Assembly (NCBI GenBank): GCA_036384915.1
Contig: DASVLJ010000040.1
Location: 1 to 27,386, forward strand
Reading direction: 5' to 3'
Source: PKWO01 sp036384915
GTDB taxonomy: Bacteria > Pseudomonadota > Gammaproteobacteria > Burkholderiales > Burkholderiaceae_D
DNA: 27,386 nt
Position numbers and translations under genes: made by a program
Shown: one piece after another, positions 6,777 through 14,201 of the stretch
Numbering within the stretch: position 1 is the stretch's first letter
Layout of the letters: each line of letters opens with the position of its first letter
The notes under the pieces: model-generated
The model's database searches: none
The model's input: only the letters and a program-made list of their open reading frames with translations
Told to the model about the DNA's origin: nothing

Positions 6777-7661
6777 TCAGTTCGCGTTGCTGACGACGTC
6801 GCGCAGCATCACCGAGATGATGCCTTGCCAGTTGCCGTTGCTGTAGTGGTTGTAGGCTTCGGCGTCGTCGCGGAACGAGACCGAATGCATGTTCCATTTC
6901 TTCGAGCCGCCTTCGTTGGCGGCGGTGCCCAGGGTGAGGTCGTTGCAGAACCAGTCGGACGGATTGCAATACGCTGCCCCGCTGGAACCGGAGACGGCGC
7001 CCGAGCTGTGGTAGGCGATGGCCGAATCGTCCTGGCCCGGCAGGAGGCCGGAATATATCGCGCCCTTGGCGCCGGCATACATGTAGAACCAGACGTTGTG
7101 CGTGTCGTTGTGGTTGTACATGGCGCGCGCGGTGGTGGTGCGCAGGTCTTTCACCAGCGGTTCGGACAAGGCCCAGGAGCCGAGATCGGCCAGCTCCGAA
7201 CCGCCCGCAGCGCCGCCTGCGGCGCGCACCCATTTGATGTTCCAGCCGATTTGCGAGGTGCCGTCCGAGTTGCTGCATTGTCCGCCGGAATTCGGCGACG
7301 GATTTTTCTTCATGCGCGAAGTGCCGCCGTAGTTGGCCAGGGTGTAGCCCATCATCAAATCGCCGGCGCTATGCACGGCCACGTAGCACCAATTGTTTCC
7401 GGTGCAGAAGCAATCGAGCGCATCGCGGATATAGCCGTTTTGTGCAGCGATGCTGTTGTAGCCGTCCCAATTCACGGCTTTTTTGTTGACGCCGGCCGCC
7501 GTCGTGGCCGGCCCCCAATAGGTAAAGCTGGTGTAGTCGCCTATGGTGCCGCCGCCGGTGCGCCCGTTGATCCACAGGGTGTAGTTGGTGGCGTTGGCAA
7601 GGCTGCTGATTCCAGTGAGGCAAAGCAGTACGAGTAAAGAGATGCAACGTGATAGTTTCAT
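6777..7661 (-). CDS. Secreted alpha/beta-hydrolase-like protein (HSAG nucleophile motif)
   Basis: The product has 294 residues. The ATG at 7661 follows GGAGGAGAC, a strong ribosome site. Residues 1-24 are a signal peptide, with cleavage probably after ANA. VAVHSAGD around residues 94-101 resembles the nucleophile elbow of lipase/esterase folds (G-x-S-x-G, here with Val in place of the first Gly), making Ser98 the likely nucleophile. Several cysteines (CFCTGNNWC, YCNPSDWFC) suggest disulfides, as expected for an exported enzyme. Substrate and family are not known to me. It is the first gene of a two-gene unit with 5505-6761. A lux-box-like palindrome lies about 225 bp upstream. Confidence 0.65.
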   Translation of the reverse strand: MKLSRCISLLVLLCLTGISSLANATNYTLWINGRTGGGTIGDYTSFTYWGPATTAAGVNKKAVNWDGYNSIAAQNGYIRDALDCFCTGNNWCYVAVHSAGDLMMGYTLANYGGTSRMKKNPSPNSGGQCSNSDGTSQIGWNIKWVRAAGGAAGGSELADLGSWALSEPLVKDLRTTTARAMYNHNDTHNVWFYMYAGAKGAIYSGLLPGQDDSAIAYHSSGAVSGSSGAAYCNPSDWFCNDLTLGTAANEGGSKKWNMHSVSFRDDAEAYNHYSNGNWQGIISVMLRDVVSNAN

Positions 7662-8190
7662 GTGTCTCCTCCATCAACAAGAATGGCATGCACTTTGGCA
7701 TGTGGTTTTGTGTGTGCTTCAGCAACATCGATGGCTTGGTTTCGATTGCAGCGGATTGTCACGATGACATGACCAAGCTGTCGCCGATTGTGGCAGTCTT
7801 GTGCGGGAATAGAAATAGAGCGTTTCCTCTATCGCGTTGCAGCATCTGGCATGCCGGTTTTTTTCCGATTCGTGAAATGGGAATTGAACCTGTCAGAATT
7901 GACAGGCTGAAAGCGCATTGCGCGCAGTCAACGATTATCGTTTTGATGGCCGCGCTTAGAGTGAAAAATGCGGCTCACCCGAAGTCCGACGAAGGCGCGA
8001 ACGTGGCTGAGCGATATCGGCAGGCTGTTGATTCCTGCCGTTGTCTCGGGGCTTGGCTTACGTTGCGAAAATCAAACAATCCGGGCGATGAAATCGGGGG
8101 GCGGCCTTCAGGATTGGCAGGGGTGATGACGACGTCCCAGGCTCCGCTTGTGATTAGGTGCGAATAATCAGTTCGAAACAATCAACAGCT
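7662..8190. other. Gene-free interval between the hydrolase and cyd operons
   Basis: Both strands contain open frames here, but none has a ribosome site together with protein-like composition. Apart from the palindrome at 7888-7907 I can identify nothing. The interval lies upstream of the hydrolase operon and downstream of cydX, so it should hold the hydrolase promoter and the cyd terminator; I could not pick out a clear T-run hairpin. Confidence 0.5.
7888..7907. promoter_or_regulatory. Lux-box-like palindrome upstream of the hydrolase operon
   Basis: ACCTGTCAGAATTGACAGGC has 7-bp inverted arms (CCTGTCA/TGACAGG) and the CT-N12-AG layout of LuxR-family binding sites. It matches the site at 12885-12904 at 17 of 20 positions. 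It is 227 bp before the hydrolase ATG on the minus strand. I see no convincing -10 element at the usual distance. Confidence 0.45.
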
Positions 8191-8307
8191 TCAAGGCTCT
8201 TTGCCGGAGTCCTTCTGATTCAATTCGTGGTTCTCGCCCCACATCGCGTTGAGGACGGCCAGCAGCACCGCGAAGCCTACGCCCAAGATCCAACTAAAAT
8301 ACCACAT
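8191..8307 (-). CDS. cydX: Cytochrome bd oxidase small subunit CydX
   Basis: The product has 38 residues and starts MWYFSWILGVGFAVLLAVL, closely matching the MWYFAWILG start of Escherichia coli CydX. It has one membrane helix and a short charged tail. The ATG at 8307 follows AAGGAG; a longer frame exists upstream, but the ribosome site and the family start fix this one. The gene lies 31 bp after cydB as the last gene of the operon. CydX binds CydA and is needed for stability and full activity of the quinol oxidase at the inner membrane. Confidence 0.92.
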   Translation of the reverse strand: MWYFSWILGVGFAVLLAVLNAMWGENHELNQKDSGKEP

Positions 8308-8338
8308 GCTTTCTCCTTGTTGGTTTTGCGAATGCCGC

Positions 8339-9475
8339 TTAATACAACGCGTGTTCGTTGCGCAGAATCTGTTCTTCCACAACCTTTCCGCGCATGACCC
8401 GATAGGCCCAGCTTGTGTACGCCAGGATGATGGGGACGAATATCAGCGCAACCCAGAACATGATGGCGAGCGTGGTATGGCTCGACACCGCATCCCAGGC
8501 CGTCAGGCTGGCTGCGGGATGGGAAGACGACGGCATCAGGAACGGGAACATGGAAACGCCAGCCGTGCCGATGATGCCGGCTTCGGCGAGCGCTGAGAGT
8601 GTGAAGGCGCTCAAGGTCTTTTGCGCCCGTACCGCAACGATGGCAAGCGCCGGGCCGGCCAGACCCAGGATGGGAAATATTACGGTCCAGGGCATGGCGC
8701 GATAGTTGTCCAGCCAGGCGCCGGGGGCGCGCGTCACGGTCTTGGCCATGACGGCATCGATTGCGTTGGGATCGATCGAAGATGCGATGCGGTAGCCGTT
8801 CAGATGCGCCACGTAGAAGCCGCCGATAACAAAGCTTGCGAGGCAGACCAGCGCGGCGCCGGTAGCGCCCTTGATGGCGCGCGCCTGGATTGCGCCCTCG
8901 GTGCGATGGGCCAGATACATCGCGCCGTGCATGGTGATCATGGCGCTGCTCACCACGCCGCATAGCAGGCCGAATGGGTTGAGCAGGCCCCAGAAGCTTC
9001 CTTCGTAATGCGGCACCATGTAGTCGTCGAAGGTGAAGGGCAGTCCTTGCAGCAGATTGCCGAATGCAACGCCGAACAGCAGAGGAGGCACGGCTCCGCC
9101 GATGAACAGGCCCCAATCCCAGGCACGGCGCCATGTCGGATTGTCGATCTTGCTGCGATAGTCGAATCCGACCGGCCGGAAGAACAGCGCCCATAGAACC
9201 AGGAGCATGGCCCAGTACAGCCCGCTGAAGGCGGTCGCGTAGACCAGCGGCCACGCCGCAAAAATCGCGCCGCCGCCGGTGATGAACCAGACCTGGTTGC
9301 CGTCCCAGTGCGGGCCGACGGTATTGATGATGACGCGGCGCTCGACGTCGGTCTTGCCGACGAAGGGCAGCAGGGTGCCTACGCCCATGTCGTGGCCGTC
9401 CATGACCGCAAAGCCCGTCAGCAGCACGCCTACCAGTATCCACCAGATGAATTTCAGAGTGACGTAATCGAACAT
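8339..9475 (-). CDS. cydB: Cytochrome bd ubiquinol oxidase subunit II
   Basis: The product has 378 residues, the usual length for CydB. The N-terminus MFDYVTLKFIWWILVGVLL and the segment DGHDMGVGTLLPFVGKTD are hallmarks, as is the following GPHWDGNQVWFITGGGAIFAAWP. Eight or nine hydrophobic helices can be traced. CydB pairs with CydA and forms part of the quinol oxidase that reduces oxygen to water without pumping protons. The ribosome site AAGGAG precedes the ATG, 16 bp after cydA. No frameshift or missing motif is seen. Confidence 0.95.
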   Translation of the reverse strand: MFDYVTLKFIWWILVGVLLTGFAVMDGHDMGVGTLLPFVGKTDVERRVIINTVGPHWDGNQVWFITGGGAIFAAWPLVYATAFSGLYWAMLLVLWALFFRPVGFDYRSKIDNPTWRRAWDWGLFIGGAVPPLLFGVAFGNLLQGLPFTFDDYMVPHYEGSFWGLLNPFGLLCGVVSSAMITMHGAMYLAHRTEGAIQARAIKGATGAALVCLASFVIGGFYVAHLNGYRIASSIDPNAIDAVMAKTVTRAPGAWLDNYRAMPWTVIFPILGLAGPALAIVAVRAQKTLSAFTLSALAEAGIIGTAGVSMFPFLMPSSSHPAASLTAWDAVSSHTTLAIMFWVALIFVPIILAYTSWAYRVMRGKVVEEQILRNEHALY

Positions 9476-9491
9476 GAAGATGCTCCTTAGG

Positions 9492-11048
9492 CTAGGCGTG
9501 GGCGGCTTCGAGGTCGTAGCGTCCGGTGCCGAGGCTGCCCGGGCCTTGCCGCGCGAATTTGACCATCAAGTACATCTCCACCACCAGCAGGACCGTGTAG
9601 AACAGCACGAACCCCGCCAGCGAACCGTAGACGCTTTCCGCCGTCAATGTCGATACGCTCAAATTGGTCGGCAGCAAACCGTAGATGGTCCATGGCTGAC
9701 GGCCATATTCGGCTACGAACCAGCCCAGTTCGCATGCCAGCCATGGCGCAGGCAACATGAACACCGCCCACTTCAGTACCCAATCCGGGACGGGGTAGCG
9801 CACGCGAACCGTTTTCCAGAAAGCCACGGCGAATAGCGCAAGCATCAGGAAGCCCAGCCCCACCATGGCGCGGAACGACCAGAACATCGGCGTAACGTGG
9901 GGGATGGTATCGTCCGTGGCTTTATCGATCATGGTGTCGTCGACGTGCGTAAGGTCCGTCGTGTATTTGCGCAGCAACAGGCCGAAGCCCAGGTCGGCTT
10001 GATGGGCGTCGAAGGTGGTTCTGGCCGTCTGATCGTTCTCGTTGCGACGCAAGGCGTCGAGCGCATTGACGGCGGCGATGCCGCTCACGATCCTGGCGCG
10101 GTTCTTGGCCTTGATCTCGGCAATGCCGGGAATCTGCTTGCTCACCGAGCGCGTGCCGATCAGGCCCATGACCCAAGGCAGTTCGACTTCCCAATCGTTC
10201 CTTTGTTTGGCTTCGTTGATGCCGGCAACCAGGGTCAGCGGCGCCGGCGCGGGTTTGGTTTCCCACATGGCCTCGATCGCCGCCATTTTGGTTTGCTGCG
10301 CCTCGCCCACCGTGTAGCCCGATTCGTCGCCCAGCACGATCACGCTGCAGGCCGAAGCCAGGCCGAAGGCCGCCGCCACGCGGAAGCTGCGCGAGGCAAA
10401 CGCGACGTTGCGCCGGCGCAGCAGATACCAGCTTGAAATCGCCAACACGAACAGGGAGCCGGTGACGTAGCCCGCAGATACGGTGTGGACGAACTTGGCT
10501 TGCGCTTCCGGGTTGAAGATCACGGCCGAAAAATCGGTCAATTCCATGCGCATGGTGCGATATTCGAAATGCGACCCCACGGGATTTTGCATCCAGCCGT
10601 TGGCGATCAAGATCCACAGCGCGGAAAGGTTGCTGCCGATCGCCATCAGGGTCGTGGCCAGCAAATGCTTGGGGCGGCTCAGGCGGTCCCACCCGAAGAA
10701 GAACAGGCCGATGAAGGTCGATTCCAGGAAGAACGCCATCAAGCCTTCGATTGCCAGCGGCGCACCGAAAATATCGCCGACGTAATGCGAGTAATAGGCC
10801 CAGTTCGTACCGAACTGGAATTCCATGGTGATGCCGGTCGTCACGCCCAAGGCGAAGTTGATGCCGAACAGCTTGCCCCAGAAGCGCGTCATGTCTTTCC
10901 AGATGACGTTTCCGGTCATGACGTACACGGTCTCCATGATCACGAGAATCCAGGCCATGCCGAGCGTCAGCGGAACAAAAAGGAAGTGATACATCGCCGT
11001 CACCGCAAATTGCAGGCGTGACAGGTCGACCAGCTCAGTGTGTGCCAT
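9492..11048 (-). CDS. cydA: Cytochrome bd ubiquinol oxidase subunit I
   Basis: The product has 518 residues. The expected haem ligands are present: His21 (AMYHFLFVPLTLGM) and His188 (KFVHTVSAGY), matching His19 and His186 of the E. coli enzyme, and Met395 (WSFRAMVGLGF), matching Met393. The quinol-binding loop motif KMAAIEAMWET is present, as is GRQPW at 449-453. The length indicates the long Q-loop type. The high-affinity oxidase serves respiration at low oxygen and resists nitric oxide, sulfide and cyanide. The ribosome site GAAGGA precedes the ATG. The start lies inside the end of cydP, so translation may be coupled. Confidence 0.96.
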   Translation of the reverse strand: MAHTELVDLSRLQFAVTAMYHFLFVPLTLGMAWILVIMETVYVMTGNVIWKDMTRFWGKLFGINFALGVTTGITMEFQFGTNWAYYSHYVGDIFGAPLAIEGLMAFFLESTFIGLFFFGWDRLSRPKHLLATTLMAIGSNLSALWILIANGWMQNPVGSHFEYRTMRMELTDFSAVIFNPEAQAKFVHTVSAGYVTGSLFVLAISSWYLLRRRNVAFASRSFRVAAAFGLASACSVIVLGDESGYTVGEAQQTKMAAIEAMWETKPAPAPLTLVAGINEAKQRNDWEVELPWVMGLIGTRSVSKQIPGIAEIKAKNRARIVSGIAAVNALDALRRNENDQTARTTFDAHQADLGFGLLLRKYTTDLTHVDDTMIDKATDDTIPHVTPMFWSFRAMVGLGFLMLALFAVAFWKTVRVRYPVPDWVLKWAVFMLPAPWLACELGWFVAEYGRQPWTIYGLLPTNLSVSTLTAESVYGSLAGFVLFYTVLLVVEMYLMVKFARQGPGSLGTGRYDLEAAHA

Positions 11049-11214
11049 GCGGTGTTCCTTCTGTGGATTGTGGGCCGAGAACCGCCCGCGTAACGTCGGC
11101 GGCGGAGGGTTGGACTTTGTAGGGCTTCATGAAGACGTACCAGATGCCCATGAGTACGATCATCTTGATCAGGACGATGGCGATCAGGTGGTAGAAAAGC
11201 GACCGGTCATTCAT
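11035..11214 (-). CDS. cydP: Putative small cytochrome oxidase subunit CydP
   Basis: This 59-residue protein starts at ATG 11214. Residues 8-29 form one membrane helix (YHLIAIVLIKMIVLMGIWYVF), followed by MKPYKV. It overlaps the cydA start by 14 bp, ending TGA at 11037-11035. Small proteins of this form directly upstream of cydA are annotated as putative small subunit CydP in many beta- and gammaproteobacteria. The function is inferred from position and shape; it probably associates with the bd oxidase. Confidence 0.8.
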   Translation of the reverse strand: MNDRSLFYHLIAIVLIKMIVLMGIWYVFMKPYKVQPSAADVTRAVLGPQSTEGTPHGTH

Positions 11215-11301
11215 GGCAAGGTCTCATTCATCGCAACTGGTTTTGCAGTGAAACGCTGCTGGCGCAAGGTGACGATAGGTTGGTCTTGCGGCTTGATAAA
11301 A

Positions 11302-11368
11302 AGTATAGCGTTTATTGACACCGGTTATTAATCAAGATGAGGTATTTTTTCAAGCGGAGGTATTTTTT
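11302..11368 (-). promoter_or_regulatory. Possible proximal cyd promoter and paired direct repeats
   Basis: On the minus strand TATACT (11307-11302) is a good -10 element about 90 bases before cydP, but a matching -35 at normal spacing is not clear. Just upstream, GAGGTATTTTTT occurs twice on the plus strand, at 11339-11350 and 11357-11368, 18 bp apart, a spacing expected for binding of a dimer or two monomers of a response regulator. No FNR-type TTGAT-N4-ATCAA site is present, only half-site-like TTGAT. Confidence 0.35.
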
Positions 11369-11444
11369 TGCCCCGGAGCTTGCGCGACGGAACGCAAGGG
11401 AATATCGATGCCTCATGATGAATCGCGGTGTCAATTTGAATTGT

Positions 11445-11473
11445 ATTATTTACGTAAATACGTAAATTGTCAA
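11445..11473 (-). promoter_or_regulatory. Strong sigma-70 promoter with a palindromic operator in its spacer
   Basis: On the minus strand TTGACA (11473-11468) and AATAAT (11450-11445) are 17 bp apart. The plus-strand sequence ATTTACGTAAATACGTAAAT at 11448-11467 is an inverted repeat with 9-bp arms (ATTTACGTA/TACGTAAAT) around AA and fills the spacer. A protein bound there would block RNA polymerase. Transcription from about 11438 would run towards cydP with a leader of roughly 220 bases. The regulator is unknown. Confidence 0.55.
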
Positions 11474-11487
11474 ATTATGCTTATGCC

Positions 11488-11656
11488 CTAGGAGCCTGCG
11501 CGGCAGAAGCGAGTCGGCTGCAATGGATGGAGAACAGTCCCACTTTGCCCCCGTTTTTCCGACTGTAGCTACGGCTACAGTCCTCAAAAGCGAGGCCAAA
11601 TTGTGCTCTTTTCCCACCCATTTCGCGTCGACTCGTTCTGCCGCGCAGACTCCTAG
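11488..11656. repeat. 169-bp inverted-repeat element with an internal hairpin
   Basis: The ends are near-perfect inverted copies: 11488-11516 starts CTAGGAGCCTGCGCGGCAGA and 11629-11656 ends with CTGCCGCGCAGACTCCTAG. Over 28-29 bases they differ at one substitution and one single-base indel. In the middle GACTGTAGC (11561-11569) and GCTACAGTC (11574-11582) form a perfect 9-bp hairpin around TACG. No credible coding frame lies inside. The form fits a non-autonomous transposable element or a mobile intergenic repeat; a structured RNA is an alternative. Confidence 0.65.
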
Positions 11657-11763
11657 CTCGATTGAAATCAAACCTTGCTCGAATGTGGAAACTGCTCTGT
11701 GGAAAACGACCGGTACAGACTATTGGGTTGCGCGTATGTATGCCGACCCGGGCCAATCCGATG

Positions 11764-11792
11764 CTGACAGAAACTGACAGCAGGGGTATTTA
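11764..11792 (+). promoter_or_regulatory. Candidate promoter for the VOC-family gene
   Basis: CTGACA at 11764-11769 and TATTTA at 11787-11792 are 17 bp apart. A second CTGACAG lies in the spacer, giving a direct repeat with 10-bp spacing. Transcription near 11799 would leave a leader of about 30 bases with the ribosome site AAGGA. Confidence 0.5.
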
Positions 11793-11828
11793 AGCTGCCT
11801 GCCTCAACAACAGCAAAAGGAACCCTTC

Positions 11829-12215
11829 ATGAAGTTCGCATCCGTTCGAATTGCCACGCGTCAGTTTGAACCCCTCGTTGCCTTCTATGCCCAGCTTTCG
11901 GGCGTCGAGCCTGTCCAACTAGCGCCTGGTTTTGCCGAGCTGCGTCTTCCAGGCGGAGCCGTATTGGCCATCTCGTCGGAGGAATTGATTCAACGCTTCA
12001 ACAAGGGCGCCGCGGTTGCTGCGGCAAACCGGTCTGCCATTTTCGAATTCGAAGTGGACGACGTCCCCGCTATCCTGGCGCGCTTCGACAAATCCGCTGC
12101 CGACATTGTGATGGAGCCGACCGTGATGCCTTGGGGTAATCACGCATTGTTGCTGCGCGATCCGGACGGGAACCTGGTTAACGTATTTTCGCGGCCGGCG
12201 GCTTCGGCGAACTGA
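11829..12215 (+). CDS. VOC superfamily (glyoxalase/bleomycin-resistance-like) protein
   Basis: The product has 128 residues, the typical length of a single-subunit VOC protein with two beta-alpha-beta-beta-beta modules. The N-terminus (KFASVRIATRQFEPLVAFYAQLSGV) and the C-terminal segment (GNHALLLRDPDGNLVNVFSRP) are characteristic. Members bind a metal and include glyoxalases, dioxygenases and antibiotic-binding proteins, so the substrate cannot be told from sequence. The ATG at 11829 follows AAGGA. It appears monocistronic, behind its own promoter. Confidence 0.85.
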   Translation: MKFASVRIATRQFEPLVAFYAQLSGVEPVQLAPGFAELRLPGGAVLAISSEELIQRFNKGAAVAAANRSAIFEFEVDDVPAILARFDKSAADIVMEPTVMPWGNHALLLRDPDGNLVNVFSRPAASAN

Positions 12216-12354
12216 TATTCCCCGTTTTCAGGAGGTCGGCGCGCGGGTCACGGCGTGCCGGGATAGTGTCCGGCCAACCAAACTGTGTTCGAAACTCGGC
12301 ATGTATGCTGTCATATGGAGAAAGGCCGGGCTTATGCGATTCGTTCAGTGCGGG

Positions 12355-12816
12355 CTACCGGCCGGCCCGCTCGTTTCTCAGGCGCGCAATCTCGTCGCCG
12401 CACCGCCTGAGATCGGCGTCCGACAACTCTTCGAGCTCATCGATGATGTGTTCCGCCTGCGATTCCCGCGCCTGCGATTTCAGCTTTTCAATCTCGCTCT
12501 TCAAGTCCTTGAGCGCCTTGATCCTTCCCGCGTCGCGTTTGTCCTTGGGCGAGGGCACGTCCTTGATGAGCACGTCCACCGCGTCGATCAGGATGCCCAA
12601 TTGACGGCCGTAGCTGTAGTGGTTGACGACGTGGCGTTCCACCTGGGGGTTGCTGGAGTTGTTCTGGTTGATGACGAGGCCGGCGAAGGTGCCGTTGGGG
12701 AGGATGGGTTCATACAGGGTGTTGAACAGGCGTCGCATCTGGTTGGGGTTGAACCAGCCTTGCATGAAATTGGTGAATAGTTCGGAGTATGAGTTGTCTG
12801 GCGGCATCGTGCTCAT
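12355..12816 (-). CDS. Hypothetical 153-residue protein with a coiled-coil tail
   Basis: The ATG at 12816 follows GAAGGA on the minus strand. The protein is soluble, with no signal peptide. The first half contains FTNFMQGWFNPNQMRRLFN and a Gln/Asn-rich patch. The second half, from about residue 90, is highly charged and heptad-like (LKDLKSEIEKLKSQARESQ, then HIIDELEELSDADL), predicting a coiled coil. I do not recognise the family. A lux-box-like palindrome is centred 78 bp before the ATG, which fits regulation of this gene by a LuxR-type activator. Confidence 0.65.
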   Translation of the reverse strand: MSTMPPDNSYSELFTNFMQGWFNPNQMRRLFNTLYEPILPNGTFAGLVINQNNSSNPQVERHVVNHYSYGRQLGILIDAVDVLIKDVPSPKDKRDAGRIKALKDLKSEIEKLKSQARESQAEHIIDELEELSDADLRRCGDEIARLRNERAGR

Positions 12817-12884
12817 GGCGGGTTCCTTCGGTGTTGTGACTTATGGTTTTTGGTATAGGGTCTCATGCCTTTCCATGGGCTTCT

Positions 12885-12904
12885 ACCTGTCAGCTTTGAC
12901 AGGT
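12885..12904. promoter_or_regulatory. Perfect lux-box-like palindrome
   Basis: ACCTGTCAGCTTTGACAGGT has perfect 8-bp arms (9 bp counting the flanking T/A) and the CT-N12-AG layout of LuxR-family sites. It is centred 78 bp upstream of the minus-strand ATG at 12816 and about 227 bp upstream of the plus-strand ATG at 13122. A TATACC on the minus strand follows about 27 bp downstream, slightly further than ideal. Confidence 0.5.
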
Positions 12905-13121
12905 ATTGCCACCGCCCGGATTGGCGCCGATCTGGATCGGCGGTTTGGGCACTGCACCTTGCGGCCGGCGGCGGCAAGGTTGCTGCTGCATTGCCAGGCG
13001 CGCTACAATGATTTGCCGCCGTCTGAGAGCGGCCAAGCGGCACGCTTCAGGGCCGCATGCAGGGCCGCAAAGGCGGCATCCAACCCTCAACAAATACAAC
13101 GCACCGGGTCGTCCAATAACA

Positions 13122-13319
13122 ATGAACACGCTAGCAGAACTGTCGCCGGAACTGATTCCGATCGTCGCTCTCTTCATTCCCATCGTCGCCATCATCGCGA
13201 CCGCCGCAGTCAAAATTTCACGGGCGAACCTGCTGCACGAAACGGTGCGCCACTTGGCTGCAAGCGGGCAGCCGATTCCCCCGGAATTATTGGCGAAGAT
13301 TGTCGATCCTAAGTCGTGA
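13122..13319 (+). CDS. Small single-pass membrane protein (DUF6249-like)
   Basis: The product has 65 residues. Residues 10-30 form one membrane helix (ELIPIVALFIPIVAIIATAAV). They are followed by a basic stretch and a conserved-looking tail, LLHETVRHLAASGQPIPPELL. This tail is typical of small inner-membrane proteins labelled DUF6249 (recalled, not checked). The N-terminus probably faces outwards and the tail the cytoplasm. ATG 13122 was chosen because the helix follows directly; the ribosome site is weak. Role unknown. Confidence 0.65.
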   Translation: MNTLAELSPELIPIVALFIPIVAIIATAAVKISRANLLHETVRHLAASGQPIPPELLAKIVDPKS

Positions 13320-13478
13320 CGGCTTGATCGGCTGCCAGCCAGGAGCGCGCGGCCCTGATATCGCGGTGACGGAAATGCCGTGGCGAATCATTTCGCCGAG
13401 CCGGATGCCGGGGCAGGCAGCACACGGCAAAAAGTGCCACACTAGCAGTACATAGTTTGTTTCGTTGCGAGGCCTATC

Positions 13479-13877
13479 ATGGTTCAACTTTCCTCCTACC
13501 CCCGTTTCCGCTTACCCATATTGCTTGCCGCCGCAGCTCTGGCCGGGAGCCTCGCCGGCTGTAGCAGCATGGATAGGCCAAATAAGGAGACCCAGTTCGC
13601 TCCCGGCTGGTCCGAGCATGCGAAACCCTTGCTCTACCATGCCATGGGCCGCGACCCGAGTTATAACATTTGGCAGGTGCCGAACATACTGCCGCGCGGC
13701 ACATATGCCGTGATTGTGCGCAAGCAAGGCCCGGCGGGCGAAACGGCGGAATTGGTGGATGGCCAGCATTTCGAGATCGACGAGACGAACAAGGACATCT
13801 ACTTGAACATTTTGACGAATTATCGCGACCCTGAGGCGCTTGACGAGAAATATATCGTTGGCGAGTCGGCGAAGTAG
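13479..13877 (+). CDS. Small envelope lipoprotein
   Basis: The product has 132 residues. A signal peptide ends in lipobox LAGC with Cys28 as the lipid-bearing residue, followed by SSMDRPN. No Asp stands at position +2, so outer-membrane sorting is expected. The mature part is about 105 residues, soluble and of unknown fold. The ATG at 13479 has GAGG about 8 bases upstream. A T-run hairpin 76 bp after the stop suggests a single-gene transcript. Confidence 0.75.
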   Translation: MVQLSSYPRFRLPILLAAAALAGSLAGCSSMDRPNKETQFAPGWSEHAKPLLYHAMGRDPSYNIWQVPNILPRGTYAVIVRKQGPAGETAELVDGQHFEIDETNKDIYLNILTNYRDPEALDEKYIVGESAK

Positions 13878-13952
13878 GCTGAAATCAAGTTGTAGCGGGG
13901 CATGGCCGGGCCCGTTTCGGCCCAGGCTTTCAAGCCGACAGCGCGGCTCGCT

Positions 13953-13980
13953 ATTGATTTCATAAACGAAATCAATTTTT
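13953..13980 (+). terminator. Probable terminator after the lipoprotein gene
   Basis: ATTGATTTC at 13953-13961 and GAAATCAAT at 13968-13976 form a perfect 9-bp stem with a 6-base loop, followed by TTTT. The stem is AT-rich, so termination may be weak. Confidence 0.45.
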
Positions 13981-14120
13981 CCAGTGTGCCTTTTTCGACT
14001 ATTCTCTCGCCAACTGTGAGCGGGCAAGCCCGCCACATAAAGGAACGCGCGCGTGGCGATGCCCATGGCCGAGTGGCTGGGGAGCCACATTCCACCGTTT
14101 TCTTGTGCCAATGTCCCCTG

Positions 14121-14149
14121 TTGCGGCATCGATTTGTCGAAATTTATAA
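14121..14149 (+). promoter_or_regulatory. Candidate promoter for the beta-barrel/FecR/DUF3455 operon
   Basis: TTGCGG at 14121-14126 and TTATAA at 14144-14149 are 17 bp apart. A transcript start near 14156 would leave too short a leader for the GTG at 14166 and argues for the ATG at 14202. Confidence 0.45.
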
Positions 14150-14201
14150 AGGGAAATAAAGAGACGTGGGTAAAATGGCCTCTCGAGTCTGGGGATGGAC
14201 G

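Noticed and set aside
6825..7637. Long plus-strand frame of 270 codons
   Set aside because: It is antisense to the secreted hydrolase gene, has low-complexity Val/Gly/Ala/Arg content and no ribosome site.
7649..8167. Plus-strand frame of 172 codons in the interval before cydX
   Set aside because: It begins inside the leader of the hydrolase gene, spans the palindrome and does not have protein-like composition.
11310..11345. FNR/ANR box in front of the cyd operon
   Set aside because: Only a TTGAT half-site is present; the ATCAA half at the correct 4-bp spacing is missing.
13287..13487. Minus-strand frame of 66 codons between two plus-strand genes
   Set aside because: It overlaps the ends of both neighbours and has neither a ribosome site nor recognisable features.
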